From assembly GCF_032302195.1 (NCBI RefSeq), contig NZ_CP135275.1, forward strand, positions 4,216,001 to 4,280,000: 64,000 nucleotides of DNA, written 5' to 3'. The DNA comes from Paenibacillus sp. MMS20-IR301 (GTDB lineage Bacteria; Bacillota; Bacilli; Paenibacillales; Paenibacillaceae). Of the stretch, positions 1 to 9,041 are shown one piece after another; the first letter of the stretch is position 1; every line of letters begins with the position of its first letter. The position numbers and the translations under genes are program-made. The notes under the pieces are model-generated. The model saw only the letters and a list, made by a program, of their open reading frames with translations. It had not been told where the DNA came from and ran no database searches.

Positions 1-264
1 TGCTAAATACCCTTTATACAGCAGGCCGACCGGAATAAACTTGATGGTACAGTCCACTACCCCGTGCTGGTAGGTGCGGACCGTATTGCCGGTTCTCGTA
101 AAATTATAGATGGTTGTGCGGATTCCTTTGGTCTGCAGCAGGCGCGCATAGTCGAAAGAAAAATCATTATGATACGAATTTACGTATTCCTCTTCATTCA
201 AACCCAGACCTTTTACGAAGAAATCTTCAAAGTAATTGGTATGCATAAAGATTCCGACATGCAT
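1..264 (-). CDS. Glycosyltransferase-like protein, N-terminal part (cut by window edge)
   Basis: The first 88 residues of a protein whose remainder lies beyond position 1. It starts MHVGIFMHTNYFEDFF and contains LLQTKGIRTTIYNFTR. This resembles the first Rossmann strand and helix of GT-B (family 4) glycosyltransferases, but the nucleotide-sugar-binding C-terminal half is not visible, so the family call is an inference. The ATG at 264 follows an AAGGAGG ribosome site at a good distance. It is divergent from the GT2 gene at 498, which suggests a surface-polysaccharide locus extending to the left. No catalytic residue can be checked. Confidence 0.5.
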   Translation of the reverse strand, partial: MHVGIFMHTNYFEDFFVKGLGLNEEEYVNSYHNDFSFDYARLLQTKGIRTTIYNFTRTGNTVRTYQHGVVDCTIKFIPVGLLYKGYLA

Positions 265-497
265 TTGAGCCGCCTCCTTAGTATCTGCAGAACAACCCTG
301 AATAACTATAAACGGTAGAAAAACGTGCTTGATTTTATCCATATTATATTCGCAATCGTATTAAATAAAAGTAAACGAAAGTGGTATATACGGCCTACTT
401 ACGGGGGAGTAAAATTAGAGCAACATGTACTATTCGTGCCTTGGAATCGTAACAACAACGGACGGGTTAAGAAGACGTCCCGGAAGGAGCCAGCGTC

Positions 498-1430
498 ATG
501 CATGATCTGTCTATAGTAATTCCCACGCGCAACCGGGTGGGCGATTTGACCTTGTGCATTGAGTCCATCGGCAGGCAGACTGGGCTGGAGGAAATCTCGA
601 TTGAACTTCTGATTGTAGATGACGGCGGGCTTGAAGCGCATGAGCTGGAGCATTTCCGCAAGGAACTGGGACGTCTGCCCCAGGCTGATCTCCGCTACTA
701 CCGCAAAACCAAACCGGGTGTCTGGCTCTCCCGCTATGAAGCGCTGGGACTGGTAGACGGGGAGATTCTCCTCAGCTTCGATGATGATGCCGAGCTGGAT
801 GATCCGCGCTATATCCGCCGGCTGCTGGATACCTATGACTCCGATCCTTCTATTGTCGGGGTAGGCGGTATCGCCAAGGGCCTCACCACCAGCAAATCCG
901 GCAGGCTGCTCGGCAGGCTGACCTGCCAGATGTCGGCTTCACCAGGCAGATTATCGGCAAGCACCCTGGCCGGCTCACTGCTGCTGTGGGGTGACACGGA
1001 GCAGACGTTTGAGACCGATTTTTTCCATGGCTGCAATATGTCCTTCCGCCGTTTCGCACTGCAGGATATGAAGCCCTACCCCTGGATGACCAGCTACGCG
1101 GTAGCTGACGATATTTATATGTGCCAACTGGCCGGCAAATATGGCAAGCTGGTCATTAACCCTGAGCTGAGAATTACCCATCACGAATCCCCCAGCTCAC
1201 GTGACAAGGCAGGCCGGGTAGCCCGGGCTACTGCCGTCAATCATTATTACCTGCTTAATCTGCGCAAGGCCCCGGTTATTAATTATGCCGCACTGCTCTG
1301 GACCCTGAGCTATTTAACCGTAAAGTCGACCCTGAAACGAAACTTCAATGCCGTCTCCGGCTACACCAGCGGTATTCTCTTCGTACTGAACCCCCGCAAG
1401 AACAAATACAGGGAATTCATGCTGGACTAA
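498..1430 (+). CDS. Family 2 glycosyltransferase (GT-A fold)
   Basis: A 310-residue protein that probably transfers a sugar from a nucleotide donor to a cell-surface polysaccharide or lipid acceptor at the cytoplasmic face. The N-terminus has the GT2 signature LSIVIPTRNR, followed by ELLIVDDGG (donor binding) and LLSFDDDAELDD near residue 95, whose DDD is the metal-binding DxD equivalent. FHGCNMSFRR near residue 175 and ADDIYMC near 203 match the acceptor-side GT2 motifs. There is no convincing membrane anchor. A GGAAGGAG site lies 8 nt before the ATG. The gene ends at a strong bidirectional terminator and is divergent from the partial glycosyltransferase at the left edge. The exact sugar and acceptor cannot be told. 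Confidence 0.85.
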   Translation: MHDLSIVIPTRNRVGDLTLCIESIGRQTGLEEISIELLIVDDGGLEAHELEHFRKELGRLPQADLRYYRKTKPGVWLSRYEALGLVDGEILLSFDDDAELDDPRYIRRLLDTYDSDPSIVGVGGIAKGLTTSKSGRLLGRLTCQMSASPGRLSASTLAGSLLLWGDTEQTFETDFFHGCNMSFRRFALQDMKPYPWMTSYAVADDIYMCQLAGKYGKLVINPELRITHHESPSSRDKAGRVARATAVNHYYLLNLRKAPVINYAALLWTLSYLTVKSTLKRNFNAVSGYTSGILFVLNPRKNKYREFMLD

Positions 1431-1459
1431 GCTGCCGCCAGATACTCCCATGCAAATAG

Positions 1460-1505
1460 AAAGAAGCCGCAAGCCAGCTCCTGCGCTGTCCTGCGGCTTC
1501 TTTTT
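1460..1505. terminator. Bidirectional rho-independent terminator
   Basis: AAAGAAGCCGCA pairs with TGCGGCTTCTTT across an 18-nt loop, with T-runs on both strands. It separates the convergent GT2 gene and the yhgE-like gene. Confidence 0.85.
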
Positions 1506-1543
1506 GTGTAAACTGAATTGCTGCTAAAGCGGATAATAACAGC

Positions 1544-3640
1544 TCACACCAGTTGCTCCTTTGGCGGGGCGGGTCTGGCCTGTTCGGTCTGACGCAGGAA
1601 ATACAGGAACGTCAGGAACAGGAAGATCACCGCATAACCCAGCAGATAGAGAATCTGTTGTCCCATTAAGCTGTAATCCCCGCTGGCGATGATCGCTTTG
1701 AAGCCCACAATACTATGTGTCATAGGCAGCCAAGGGTTCACCTTCTGCATCCACTGCGGAAGCAGCTCAAGCGGGAAGGTGCCTGCACTCGAAGTAAGCT
1801 GGAAGATCATCAGTACAATCGCGAGGAAGCGCCCCGGATTATCCAGCCAGGTTACCAGCGCCTGGACAATCAGCGTAAAGGTGAGGCTGGCAATCAGCGT
1901 GAACAGATAGAAGAGCGGTATGCTCTGCACCGTAAGCTTAAGGCCATACAATAATACAAGGTCGGCAAGGACCGACTGGATGATGCTGACCATTACAAAG
2001 GTCAGCGTACGGCTGGCGAATCTGCCCATCGGCGAAGCCCCGGGCACATTCGATTCACGCAGGGAGAACACTGTAGTAAATACTAGAGCGCCCATAAACA
2101 AGGCCAGTGACAGGAAGTAAGGCGCAATGCCCAGCCCGTAATGGTCCAGTTTATAGTCCGTCTTCTCGACCAGCTTCACCGGCTCGGCGAACATATTCAC
2201 CGTGCCATCCCCGGAGGCCACATCAGAGGTCTCAGCGGCAGCATTGCTCAGCTTCTGCGCCAGCTCCCCGCTGCCGTCCGTGAGCTTGCCGGCTCCGTCC
2301 TTCAGCTCCACGGCTCCCGCGGTCAGCTTCCCGGCTCCATCCGAGAGTCCGTCCAGACCTCCGGACAGCTTCGTCAAGCCTTGCTCCAGCTGCGCGGCCC
2401 CCTTATTCAGAGCAGCTGCTCCGGCAGCCAGCTTGCCGCCTCCGGCCGAGGCCTCGTTCAGCTTGCTGCCGAACTCGTCCAGTCCGGCGGCCAGCTTCGT
2501 GCCGCCTGCCGCCAGCGCAGCTGCACCATCATGCAGCTGCGCCTGCCCTTCAGCGAGCTTAGTGCTGCCGGCGAGCAGCTGCGCCTGCCCGCTATGCAGC
2601 TGCTCGCTGCCTGCCGCAACCTGCTGGCTGGCCGCCAGCAGCTGCTGGAACTGCTCGCTCTCCGCCAGGCCCGGCGTCTGCGCGAGCAGCTGCTCAAGCC
2701 CCCCGGCCACCTGCTGCGCCCCGGCGGCCAGCTGGCCGCTGGCTGCCTCGGAGGCCGTCAGCCCGTCCTTCAGCTGGCTGCTGCCGGCCTCGGCAGCCAG
2801 CAGCCCCTGCTCCAGCTGCGCGGCCCCGCTCTGCGACTTCACAGCGCCGTCCTGCAGCTGCTGTCCGGCCTGCACCAGCCGGCCCAGGCCCCCGGCCAAG
2901 TCCGCAGTGCTCTGCGTCAGTGTGCCTGTGCCCTGATTCAGGCTGTCCGCGCCGCTGTACAGCAGCTTCAGGCCGCTCTTCAGCTCCGTGGTTCTGCCGG
3001 CCAGCTTATTCAGATTGGTCTTCAGGGTAGCCAGCCCGTCCGTTAGCTTGCCGGCCCCATCCGTGAGCTTGGTTGCCCCGCTGCTGGCATCGCCAAGACC
3101 GGCGGAGATCGTATCCACCTGCTCGAACATGCTGCGCGTATAGGCTTCAGTGATCTGCGCGGACAGCTTGGACTTCAGCTTATTCACTGCACTGCTGCCG
3201 ATCTGTCCGGCCACAAAGTTATAACCGCTGTTCGGCTCATACAGGATTTCCGCCTGCACCGGCTGCGCCTGGGCCAAGGTAGTAGCGTTCTCCGAGAAGT
3301 CAGCGGGAATCGTAATTGTCATGTAGTAATGATTGTGGGACATTCCTTCCTGGGCCGCAGCGGCATCCACGAACTCCCATTTGAAATCACTGTTATCCTT
3401 CAGCTCCTCGACGAAATCCTTGCCTGCCTGCATCGATTTGCCTTCATACTCTGCGCCTTTATCGAGATTGACCACTGCTACAGGCAGCTTGCCTGTATTG
3501 CCGTAAGGGTCCCAGGAGCCTTCCACAAGGAAGCCGCTGTACAGCATAGGCAGCGCCGCAACACCGAGCAAAGTGAGCAGCAGCATCGGCTTACTCACCA
3601 ATATTTTCAAATCCTTCAGGAACACTGTAATGGCTCTCAT
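1544..3640 (-). CDS. YhgE/Pip family membrane protein (ABC-2 type architecture)
   Basis: A 698-residue membrane protein of the YhgE/Pip family (phage infection protein relatives; esterase/export-like, physiological role unclear). One membrane segment lies near residues 18-38. A long extracellular domain of about 460 residues follows, with many degenerate heptad-like repeats rich in G, A, L and Q (motifs such as GAGKLTDGLATL and AAGAAALNKGAAQLEQG), then five C-terminal membrane segments. This matches the family plan. The reading frame extends 15 codons upstream to a TTG, but only the ATG at 3640 (MRAITVFLKDLK) has a ribosome site (AGGGAAGGTG), so it is the chosen start. A TetR gene lies immediately upstream on the same strand, as in the yhgD-yhgE arrangement of Bacillus, so it is probably regulated by that repressor. 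The repeats open long antisense frames that are not genes. Confidence 0.85.
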   Translation of the reverse strand: MRAITVFLKDLKILVSKPMLLLTLLGVAALPMLYSGFLVEGSWDPYGNTGKLPVAVVNLDKGAEYEGKSMQAGKDFVEELKDNSDFKWEFVDAAAAQEGMSHNHYYMTITIPADFSENATTLAQAQPVQAEILYEPNSGYNFVAGQIGSSAVNKLKSKLSAQITEAYTRSMFEQVDTISAGLGDASSGATKLTDGAGKLTDGLATLKTNLNKLAGRTTELKSGLKLLYSGADSLNQGTGTLTQSTADLAGGLGRLVQAGQQLQDGAVKSQSGAAQLEQGLLAAEAGSSQLKDGLTASEAASGQLAAGAQQVAGGLEQLLAQTPGLAESEQFQQLLAASQQVAAGSEQLHSGQAQLLAGSTKLAEGQAQLHDGAAALAAGGTKLAAGLDEFGSKLNEASAGGGKLAAGAAALNKGAAQLEQGLTKLSGGLDGLSDGAGKLTAGAVELKDGAGKLTDGSGELAQKLSNAAAETSDVASGDGTVNMFAEPVKLVEKTDYKLDHYGLGIAPYFLSLALFMGALVFTTVFSLRESNVPGASPMGRFASRTLTFVMVSIIQSVLADLVLLYGLKLTVQSIPLFYLFTLIASLTFTLIVQALVTWLDNPGRFLAIVLMIFQLTSSAGTFPLELLPQWMQKVNPWLPMTHSIVGFKAIIASGDYSLMGQQILYLLGYAVIFLFLTFLYFLRQTEQARPAPPKEQLV

Positions 3641-3738
3641 TGCTGCACCTTCCCTCTCTTGTTGTAAATGCATGAAAACTTTCAATATCCAATCATAAAT
3701 GCCGGAAAAAAATAGCCTTTTCAGGCTTGAACCCTCAC

Positions 3739-4311
3739 TTACAGCAAAATCCCCGCTGAAATGAACAGAATCATATGCTCCTTAATCCGGTTTTTGTCCA
3801 GCGGCTCATGGGATTTATTCCATTCCGTAGTCAGTGCCAGGTACAGCCGCAGGATCATAAACGCCGCAACATCCGGATCACAGGGCTTAACTTCCCCGTC
3901 CGCTATAGCCCCTTCAATCTGCTGCCGCAGGAAGTCCAGCGCATACGCCTCCATCCGCTTCACACCCTCCAGCGCCTGGACCGTCCCGATATCCCGCACT
4001 TCCTGGGCCAGCTTCACGAACAGCTCATGGTCGCTGCGGAATTCCAGAATCGAATCCAGCAGATCAAACAGCTTATGCATAAAGGTTGTTTGCTGCGCAG
4101 CCACATGGTTCATCACAGACATCAGCTCCTGCGTAGCCTTGTCCAGAATTTCCTCGAACAGCTCTTCCTTCGTTTTGAAAAAGGTATAAATCGTTCCTTT
4201 GCCTACATTGGCAATCCGGGACACCTGATCCATGGTCGTAGCTTTATAGCCGAATTGCACAAATGACAGGGTTGCCGCCTGCAGAATCAACGCCTTGCGG
4301 TCAATGGACAC
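3739..4311 (-). CDS. TetR family transcriptional regulator (YhgD-like)
   Basis: A 190-residue TetR repressor. The helix-turn-helix occupies about residues 15-50 (ATLSFVQFGYKATTMDQVS ... VGKGTIYTFFKTKEELF), and a C-terminal all-helical ligand domain follows. The longest frame starts at an ATG at 4335 with no ribosome site. A GTG at 4311 has AAAGGAG 8 nt upstream and is preferred, which removes eight residues. It is directly upstream of the yhgE-like gene in the same direction, about 100 nt apart, so it most likely represses that membrane protein and itself. The inducer is unknown. Confidence 0.85.
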   Translation of the reverse strand: MSIDRKALILQAATLSFVQFGYKATTMDQVSRIANVGKGTIYTFFKTKEELFEEILDKATQELMSVMNHVAAQQTTFMHKLFDLLDSILEFRSDHELFVKLAQEVRDIGTVQALEGVKRMEAYALDFLRQQIEGAIADGEVKPCDPDVAAFMILRLYLALTTEWNKSHEPLDKNRIKEHMILFISAGILL

Positions 4312-4481
4312 GGACAACACTCCTTTCTTGCTCATCCCATAATTGACTAAATTATGTTTTCGGTCACTCGGTCACAAATCAATTTAACATGTCTGCAGGA
4401 AGAAGACAATATTTTAATGAAAATTTTATCTATTTTTAAGCTGTTGCAGATATAAATACATTTTATTTCTGTTCTTTCATC

Positions 4482-4529
4482 AAAAAAAATATTTCCGCCT
4501 CCTGAAGAAACAATGAATCGCGGAGGCGG
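4482..4529 (-). terminator. Rho-independent terminator of the collagen-like gene
   Basis: CCGCCTCC pairs with GGAGGCGG across a 19-nt loop. On the minus strand it is followed by an A/T-rich run with eight T, just downstream of the stop at 4543. Confidence 0.8.
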
Positions 4530-4542
4530 TAAGAGATCGTTC

Positions 4543-5664
4543 TTATCTCATAGCGCTGAGCCACGGTGTCCTTTGCAGACTGACATCACTGATATTAATG
4601 ATTTGGCCGATTGTAAACCCGGCAGGCAGATTTTGTACTCTGAAATTAATCGGCGGGGCATCTGCAACAGTACCGATTCCAGCAATCTTTGCTCCCAGCA
4701 GGGAGGCGTTCACCTGATTCCACACAACCAGATAATAGATGACGCCGGCTAAAATATTTACCGAATTTACAAGGGGCAGGCTAAACAATCCTCCTGTAAT
4801 CGTAGTTGCAATATTGGTCACTGCAACCACCTCTGCGGTAGATACGGTTAAATTTTCTAAAACAGCCATTTGAAACTGTCCGGTCCCTGCTCCAACCTGT
4901 ATTACGTATGCTGCGACATTTTGCAGCGCCTCCACATCCAAGTCACCGCCAAAAGCAATGGCTCCTAACGCCTGATTGTTCCCGCTGCCTTCATTTGGAC
5001 TAATAACCGTTTCTATGTTTCCCAGACTGGTAGTCATAATAACACTTGCGGACGAACTCTGCGCTCCGGTTGCCCCGGTGGCTCCAGTTGCTCCGGTAAA
5101 ACCTTGCAGACCCGGCGCTCCAGTTGCCCCGGTGGCTCCGGTAAAACCTTGCAGACCCGGCGTTCCGGTCGCCCCGGTGGCTCCGGTAAAACCTTGCAGA
5201 CCCGGCGTTCCGGTCGCCCCGGTGGCTCCGGTAAAACCTTGCGGACCCGGCGCTCCGGTTGCCCCGGTGGCTCCGGTAAAACCTTGCAGACCTGGCGCTC
5301 CAGTTGCCCCGGTGGCTCCGGTAAAACCTTGCAGACCCGGCGTTCCGGTCACCCCGGTGGCTCCGGTTACCCCCTGTACGCCTTGTGCTCCCGTCGCTCC
5401 GGCCAATCCCTGCAGGCCTTGCGCTCCCGTCGCTCCGGTGAACCCCGGCAGGCCTTGCGCTCCAGCCATTCCATTAGCGTCCAATAATACCTTTAAAGAT
5501 ATAGATCCACGGGGCCCTGGCCCAAGATATACTTTTCGCAGCTTTCTTTTTTTGTACTTATACTTATGGTCATGCACGTTATACCGGTTGAATTTTCCAG
5601 AGACTTGCTTTCTTTTCATCCGGATCGGGCCCTTATCACATTCACTCTTCTTCAGCTTGAGCAC
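4543..5664 (-). CDS. Collagen-like Gly-X-Thr repeat surface protein (exosporium-type)
   Basis: A protein of up to 373 residues with three parts. The N-terminus is basic (about 60 residues, [16 protein letters not shown]). An uninterrupted Gly-X-Y collagen-like stretch spans about residues 66-205, rich in GAT, GFT, GLQ and GAP. The C-terminal domain is about 165 residues, hydrophobic and β-rich ([14 protein letters not shown] ... [12 protein letters not shown]), like the trimerising tips of BclA-type spore-surface filaments. There is no cleavable signal peptide, as expected for mother-cell-assembled exosporium proteins. The start is unclear. The GTG at 5664 is itself part of the GGGAGGTG ribosome site, and a CTG at 5655 has the right spacing. 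The first in-frame ATG, 15 codons in, lacks a good site. Localisation on spores is inferred. Confidence 0.75.
   Translation of the reverse strand: MLKLKKSECDKGPIRMKRKQVSGKFNRYNVHDHKYKYKKRKLRKVYLGPGPRGSISLKVLLDANGMAGAQGLPGFTGATGAQGLQGLAGATGAQGVQGVTGATGVTGTPGLQGFTGATGATGAPGLQGFTGATGATGAPGPQGFTGATGATGTPGLQGFTGATGATGTPGLQGFTGATGATGAPGLQGFTGATGATGATGAQSSSASVIMTTSLGNIETVISPNEGSGNNQALGAIAFGGDLDVEALQNVAAYVIQVGAGTGQFQMAVLENLTVSTAEVVAVTNIATTITGGLFSLPLVNSVNILAGVIYYLVVWNQVNASLLGAKIAGIGTVADAPPINFRVQNLPAGFTIGQIINISDVSLQRTPWLSAMR
5101..5370. repeat. 45-bp tandem repeat encoding collagen-like segment (6 copies)
   Basis: Six head-to-tail 45-bp copies begin at 5101, 5146, 5191, 5236, 5281 and 5326. They encode a 15-residue unit of five Gly triplets. 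Copies differ at only a few positions, so copy number is expected to vary between strains by slippage or recombination. Confidence 0.9.
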
Positions 5665-5916
5665 CTCCCTATGCTGTTGATATATTACGGCGGAATGCCT
5701 AAACTTGTGTGTGATTGCTAACTTTTACTGCAACGTTCCTCCATCTAGTCATGCATGCCTTTCAGCACAGTAAACCAAACCTTCTGAATTGGAGTTCTAC
5801 AGCTTGACCCGCCGCTCTTCTGCATAAAATGTCATGAAATTAGTATCCATTGCCATTCTTTCTGGGGTATGATAATAAGGATGTGATTAAGAAACTAACT
5901 TTATGGATGGTGGAAC

Positions 5917-7035
5917 ATGTTTAAGAACAAGAAAACGACACTTATTCTGGCCGCTCTCGTCATTGTGATCGTTGCTGCAGCATTAATCTGGATGCTCACC
6001 GGCAACAAGGGCGATGGCAGCACGACTGCTACTGAAACTCCCGGCGGTGCAACCGTCTCGAAGGATGGCGATACGAAGTCCTTGGAACAGACGTTTTATA
6101 TTTATGATACCGTTGTTAACATCAAGGTCTTCGGCAATACCGTAGAACAGAAGAATATGGATGATATCCAGGCCATGCTCGAACGGATGGATGTCGAGTT
6201 CAGCCGCACGAAGGAAAATGGCGAATTGTATGCTGTGAACCAGGCAGCCGGCAAGGAAGCTGTTGCCGTATCCGATGAAACGCTGGATATTGTGAAGCTG
6301 TCCCTGAAGTATGCCGAAGAAATGGACGGGCTGTATGACCCGACAGTCGGGCCGCTTGTAGATCTCTGGGCGATCGGTGAAGGCGGAGAGCATGTACCCG
6401 ACCAGGCCGATATTGATAAGGCGCGGAGTCTGACCAACTATAAGGATGTAATAGTGGATGATGCTGCCAAGACGGTTAAGCTCGCAAAAGAAGGTATGGT
6501 GCTGGACATGGGCGGGATCGGCAAAGGATACGCTGCTGACCGGATCGCCGACTATCTCAAGGCTCAGGGCCTGGACAGCGCAATGATTAACCTCGGGGGC
6601 AGCAGTATCATCGCTCTTGGCAACAAGCCGAACGGCTCGCCGTGGAACATCGGCCTGCAGGACCCGGATCAGAGCCGCGGCACCCAGCTCGGTACAATCA
6701 AAATCTCCGACGAGGTCATTGACGCCTCCGGGGTATATGAGCGCTACTTCATGCAGGATGGTGTGCGTTACCACCACATTCTTGATCCGCGTACAGGCTA
6801 CCCTTCGCAGAATGGGCTGAAGAGCATTACAATCATGAGCCCGAACGCAACCGATGCGGATGCCTTGTCCACCGGTGTATTCCTGATGGGACTGGAAGAA
6901 GGCATGAAGTATCTTGAAGCACTGCCGGAGGATGTTGAAGCCTTCTTCATTACGGACGACAACAAGATTTATGCAACCTCTGCCCTAAAAGAAAGATTGA
7001 ACCTCACGGACCCTACTTATAGCTTTGCTGAGTAA
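5917..7035 (+). CDS. apbE: FAD:protein FMN transferase (ApbE)
   Basis: A 372-residue ApbE-family flavin transferase. The family covalently attaches FMN from FAD to a Thr/Ser of extracytoplasmic redox proteins. The N-terminus is a single membrane anchor (residues 7-28), followed by a Thr/Gly-rich linker and the ApbE domain. Visible hallmarks are YDTVVNIKVFG, the LDMGGIGKGYAADR loop, INLGGSS, HHILDPRTGYPS and NATDADALSTGVFLMG, which carries the Asp/Thr metal site. The ATG at 5917 follows GGATGGTGG. It stands alone with its own terminator, and its flavoprotein substrate is not in the window. Confidence 0.93.
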   Translation: MFKNKKTTLILAALVIVIVAAALIWMLTGNKGDGSTTATETPGGATVSKDGDTKSLEQTFYIYDTVVNIKVFGNTVEQKNMDDIQAMLERMDVEFSRTKENGELYAVNQAAGKEAVAVSDETLDIVKLSLKYAEEMDGLYDPTVGPLVDLWAIGEGGEHVPDQADIDKARSLTNYKDVIVDDAAKTVKLAKEGMVLDMGGIGKGYAADRIADYLKAQGLDSAMINLGGSSIIALGNKPNGSPWNIGLQDPDQSRGTQLGTIKISDEVIDASGVYERYFMQDGVRYHHILDPRTGYPSQNGLKSITIMSPNATDADALSTGVFLMGLEEGMKYLEALPEDVEAFFITDDNKIYATSALKERLNLTDPTYSFAE

Positions 7036-7113
7036 TGTGTTGTAACGTTGTAGAGCAACATAGTAATAAGTGATGCTACCGCAGAGTAATTAGACAAAAG
7101 AACGGCTGAAGCA

Positions 7114-7145
7114 GGTGCCTTCCCTTATGGAGGGCATCTTTTTTG
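7114..7145 (+). terminator. Terminator after apbE
   Basis: TGCCTTCC pairs with GGAGGGCA (one G-T pair), followed by a run of six T. It lies about 80 nt after the apbE stop. Confidence 0.75.
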
Positions 7146-7346
7146 TTGTGGAATTTAGTGTGCGTGTGTGGGTGGGTGTACCTGTGTCATTGAGTGGGTA
7201 CGTGTGCAAGTACGTGAGTTCGTGTAGGTGCGTGAGATACTTAATGTAGAACAAGTAATTACTTATGCGATTAAATGCTCATCATTTATGCAAAGAGTAA
7301 AGTCTGTAATTCTCTTATATAGAACCAGTACCCTTGATTTGTGCTT

Positions 7347-7604
7347 GGCAGGCATTTTGGAGTACATTAGTGGGATTTTTACCTTTAATTCCGCGCTCGG
7401 CAGGCATTTTGGAGTATATTAGTGGGATTTTTACCTTTAATTCCGCACTAGGCAGGCATTTCGGAGTATATTAGTGGGTTTTTTACCTTTAATTCCGTAC
7501 TCGGCAGGCATTTCAGAGGAATTAGTGGGACTTTTAACTTTATTTCCACACTCGGCAGGCTTTTCAGCGAAATCAGGGGCAGAAGTGCCCCTAGTTCCGC
7601 GTCC
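7347..7604. repeat. 52-bp intergenic tandem repeat (about 5 copies)
   Basis: Copies begin with GGCAGGC at 7347, 7399, 7451, 7503 and 7554 (spacings 52, 52, 52 and 51). They contain TTAGTGGGA and TTTAATTCCGC blocks and become degenerate toward 7600. Short open frames over this stretch are repeat artefacts. The rest of 7147-7729 shows no gene; 7147-7230 is a GTGNG-rich simple sequence. Confidence 0.85.
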
Positions 7605-7729
7605 TGTGGCCGCTTCAGCGCCGGCAAACTTTTCCGCACCCGGCCGCATTTCAGCCACAAATCTATGGTTACTTCTACATCCAACAGTTTTTTTACAGCC
7701 GGCTCATCCCGGCATTCTGCCATCCCGTC

Positions 7730-8440
7730 TTACAGAATCGGCAGCTCACCGAACTCCTTATAGTTAGAAAAAGTGTAGCTCGGCGTATGATCCGTGCCGG
7801 GCTCCCGTCCGCGCGGATTGTACCAGCAGACCTTCCAGCCTGCCGCGAGCGCACCCACCACATCGTTGGCCCAGGTGTCACCCACGTAGAGGCTGTTCCC
7901 GGGAGCAGTCCCCGACACTTGGTTGACATGGGCGAAGATTGCCGGGTCCGGCTTGGCCAGACCGACGGCATCCGAGATGAAGATCATCTCCGGCGGAATG
8001 ATCCGGTCGATGCCCAGTCCGCGCAGCTTGGCCGTCTGATGTGCAAGCGGGCCGTTCGTGATAATGCCTACCGGATGGCCGAGCGAAATGAACCGCTGAA
8101 GCTGCTCCGCAACACCTTCGATCAGTTCGATCGTGTACTGGCGGGCAATATAGGATGCCTGCACCCTGGCCGCCTGCTCCCGGCTTAGGGGCAAGCCATA
8201 TTCGGCAAAAGCCAGCTCCAGCCGCATCACCCGCGTCTCCTCCAGCTCCAGCTCTCCTGACAAATACTTCGGCCAGAGCAAATCGCTGTGATGCCTCACT
8301 GTATAGAACAGCTCAGCATAATCCAGCTTGTCCTCATCAGGGGCCAGCACCTCGCGCACCGCTTCCCTGAACGGGACCAAATGGTCATACAGCGTATCAT
8401 CCAGATCAAAAAATATAGCCAGCTTATTGCTTGTTTCCAC
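7730..8440 (-). CDS. HAD superfamily hydrolase (YjjG/5'-nucleotidase-like)
   Basis: A 236-residue haloacid-dehalogenase-type phosphatase. Motif I is FFDLDDTLYDH at residues 8-18 (nucleophile Asp and acid Asp), motif II is GIITNGP near 125, motif III is the Lys of LAKPDP near 163, and motif IV is YVGDTWANDV near 186. A helical C1 cap sits between motifs I and II. The closest named relatives are YjjG-type nucleotidases and YsaA-type phosphatases; the substrate is not predictable. The long frame starts at 8521 inside the upstream GNAT gene, but the GTG at 8440 has AGGAG 8 nt upstream and lies 10 nt past the GNAT stop, so the two form an operon. Confidence 0.88.
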   Translation of the reverse strand: METSNKLAIFFDLDDTLYDHLVPFREAVREVLAPDEDKLDYAELFYTVRHHSDLLWPKYLSGELELEETRVMRLELAFAEYGLPLSREQAARVQASYIARQYTIELIEGVAEQLQRFISLGHPVGIITNGPLAHQTAKLRGLGIDRIIPPEMIFISDAVGLAKPDPAIFAHVNQVSGTAPGNSLYVGDTWANDVVGALAAGWKVCWYNPRGREPGTDHTPSYTFSNYKEFGELPIL

Positions 8441-8450
8441 GTAAACGCTC

Positions 8451-8924
8451 CTAACTGTTACTGCTGAAATATAGATTATAAGTATAAAAGCTCTCGTCCC
8501 GGACATACCCATGCGCTTCATACAAACGTTGTGCGCCGGTATTATCCGTCATCGTTGACAGTGTGAGGCCCTTGGCGCCTGTACCCTGCGCAAATCCGCG
8601 AACTCCCTCAAGCAGCAGGGAACCAAGTCCCTGGCCGCGCTGCTCCCTCGTCACAAACAGATCGTTCAGAATCCAGACCGGCTGAACCGTAATTGAAGAG
8701 AAGGAGGGATACAGCTGTGCCAGGCCGTACGTCTGCTTCTCCTCCCCCTCACCGGCGGCAGCTACGAAGATAACAGACTCCTCACCCTGAAGTCTCGCTG
8801 TCAGGAATACCCGCGCAGCCTCCGGATCAGAGACCTGGCCGTAATAGCAGCGGTATTCATCAAAGAGCGGGATAAGCTCCTCTACATCCTCAAGACCCGC
8901 CCGTTCAAACCGGTAATTCAACAT
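8451..8924 (-). CDS. GNAT family N-acetyltransferase
   Basis: A 157-residue GCN5-related acetyltransferase covering the full domain. The acetyl-CoA-binding motif A is REQRGQGLGSLLLEG near residues 95-109, preceded by the β4 strand WILNDLFVT. The end (NTGAQRLYEAHGYVRDESFYTYNLYF) carries motif B and the usual Tyr. The residues before motif A resemble amino-acid or aminoglycoside acetyltransferases, but the substrate is unknown. The ATG follows a GGGG-type site. The HAD gene follows 10 nt after the stop. Confidence 0.85.
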   Translation of the reverse strand: MLNYRFERAGLEDVEELIPLFDEYRCYYGQVSDPEAARVFLTARLQGEESVIFVAAAGEGEEKQTYGLAQLYPSFSSITVQPVWILNDLFVTREQRGQGLGSLLLEGVRGFAQGTGAKGLTLSTMTDNTGAQRLYEAHGYVRDESFYTYNLYFSSNS

Positions 8925-9041
8925 TGCTGTCCCCTCTTTCCGGCATCCGCCTACAGTTATATTCCCATTCTAAGTCCTAACTGTTCACGCAGACCATGGA
9001 GTGAACTGCTCAATATTTAGACAATATCCTCTCTGCTGGCT

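Noticed and set aside
2141..3046. 301-codon plus-strand frame opposite the yhgE-like gene
   Set aside because: Shadow of the repetitive Ala/Gly/Leu heptad region; no ribosome site and a low-complexity product.
5101..5370. CRISPR array in the regular 45-bp repeats
   Set aside because: There are no unique spacers; the units are contiguous and coding.
4976..5680. 234-codon plus-strand frame opposite the collagen-like gene ([10 protein letters not shown] repeats)
   Set aside because: Antisense reading of the 45-bp Gly-X-Thr repeat; no ribosome site.
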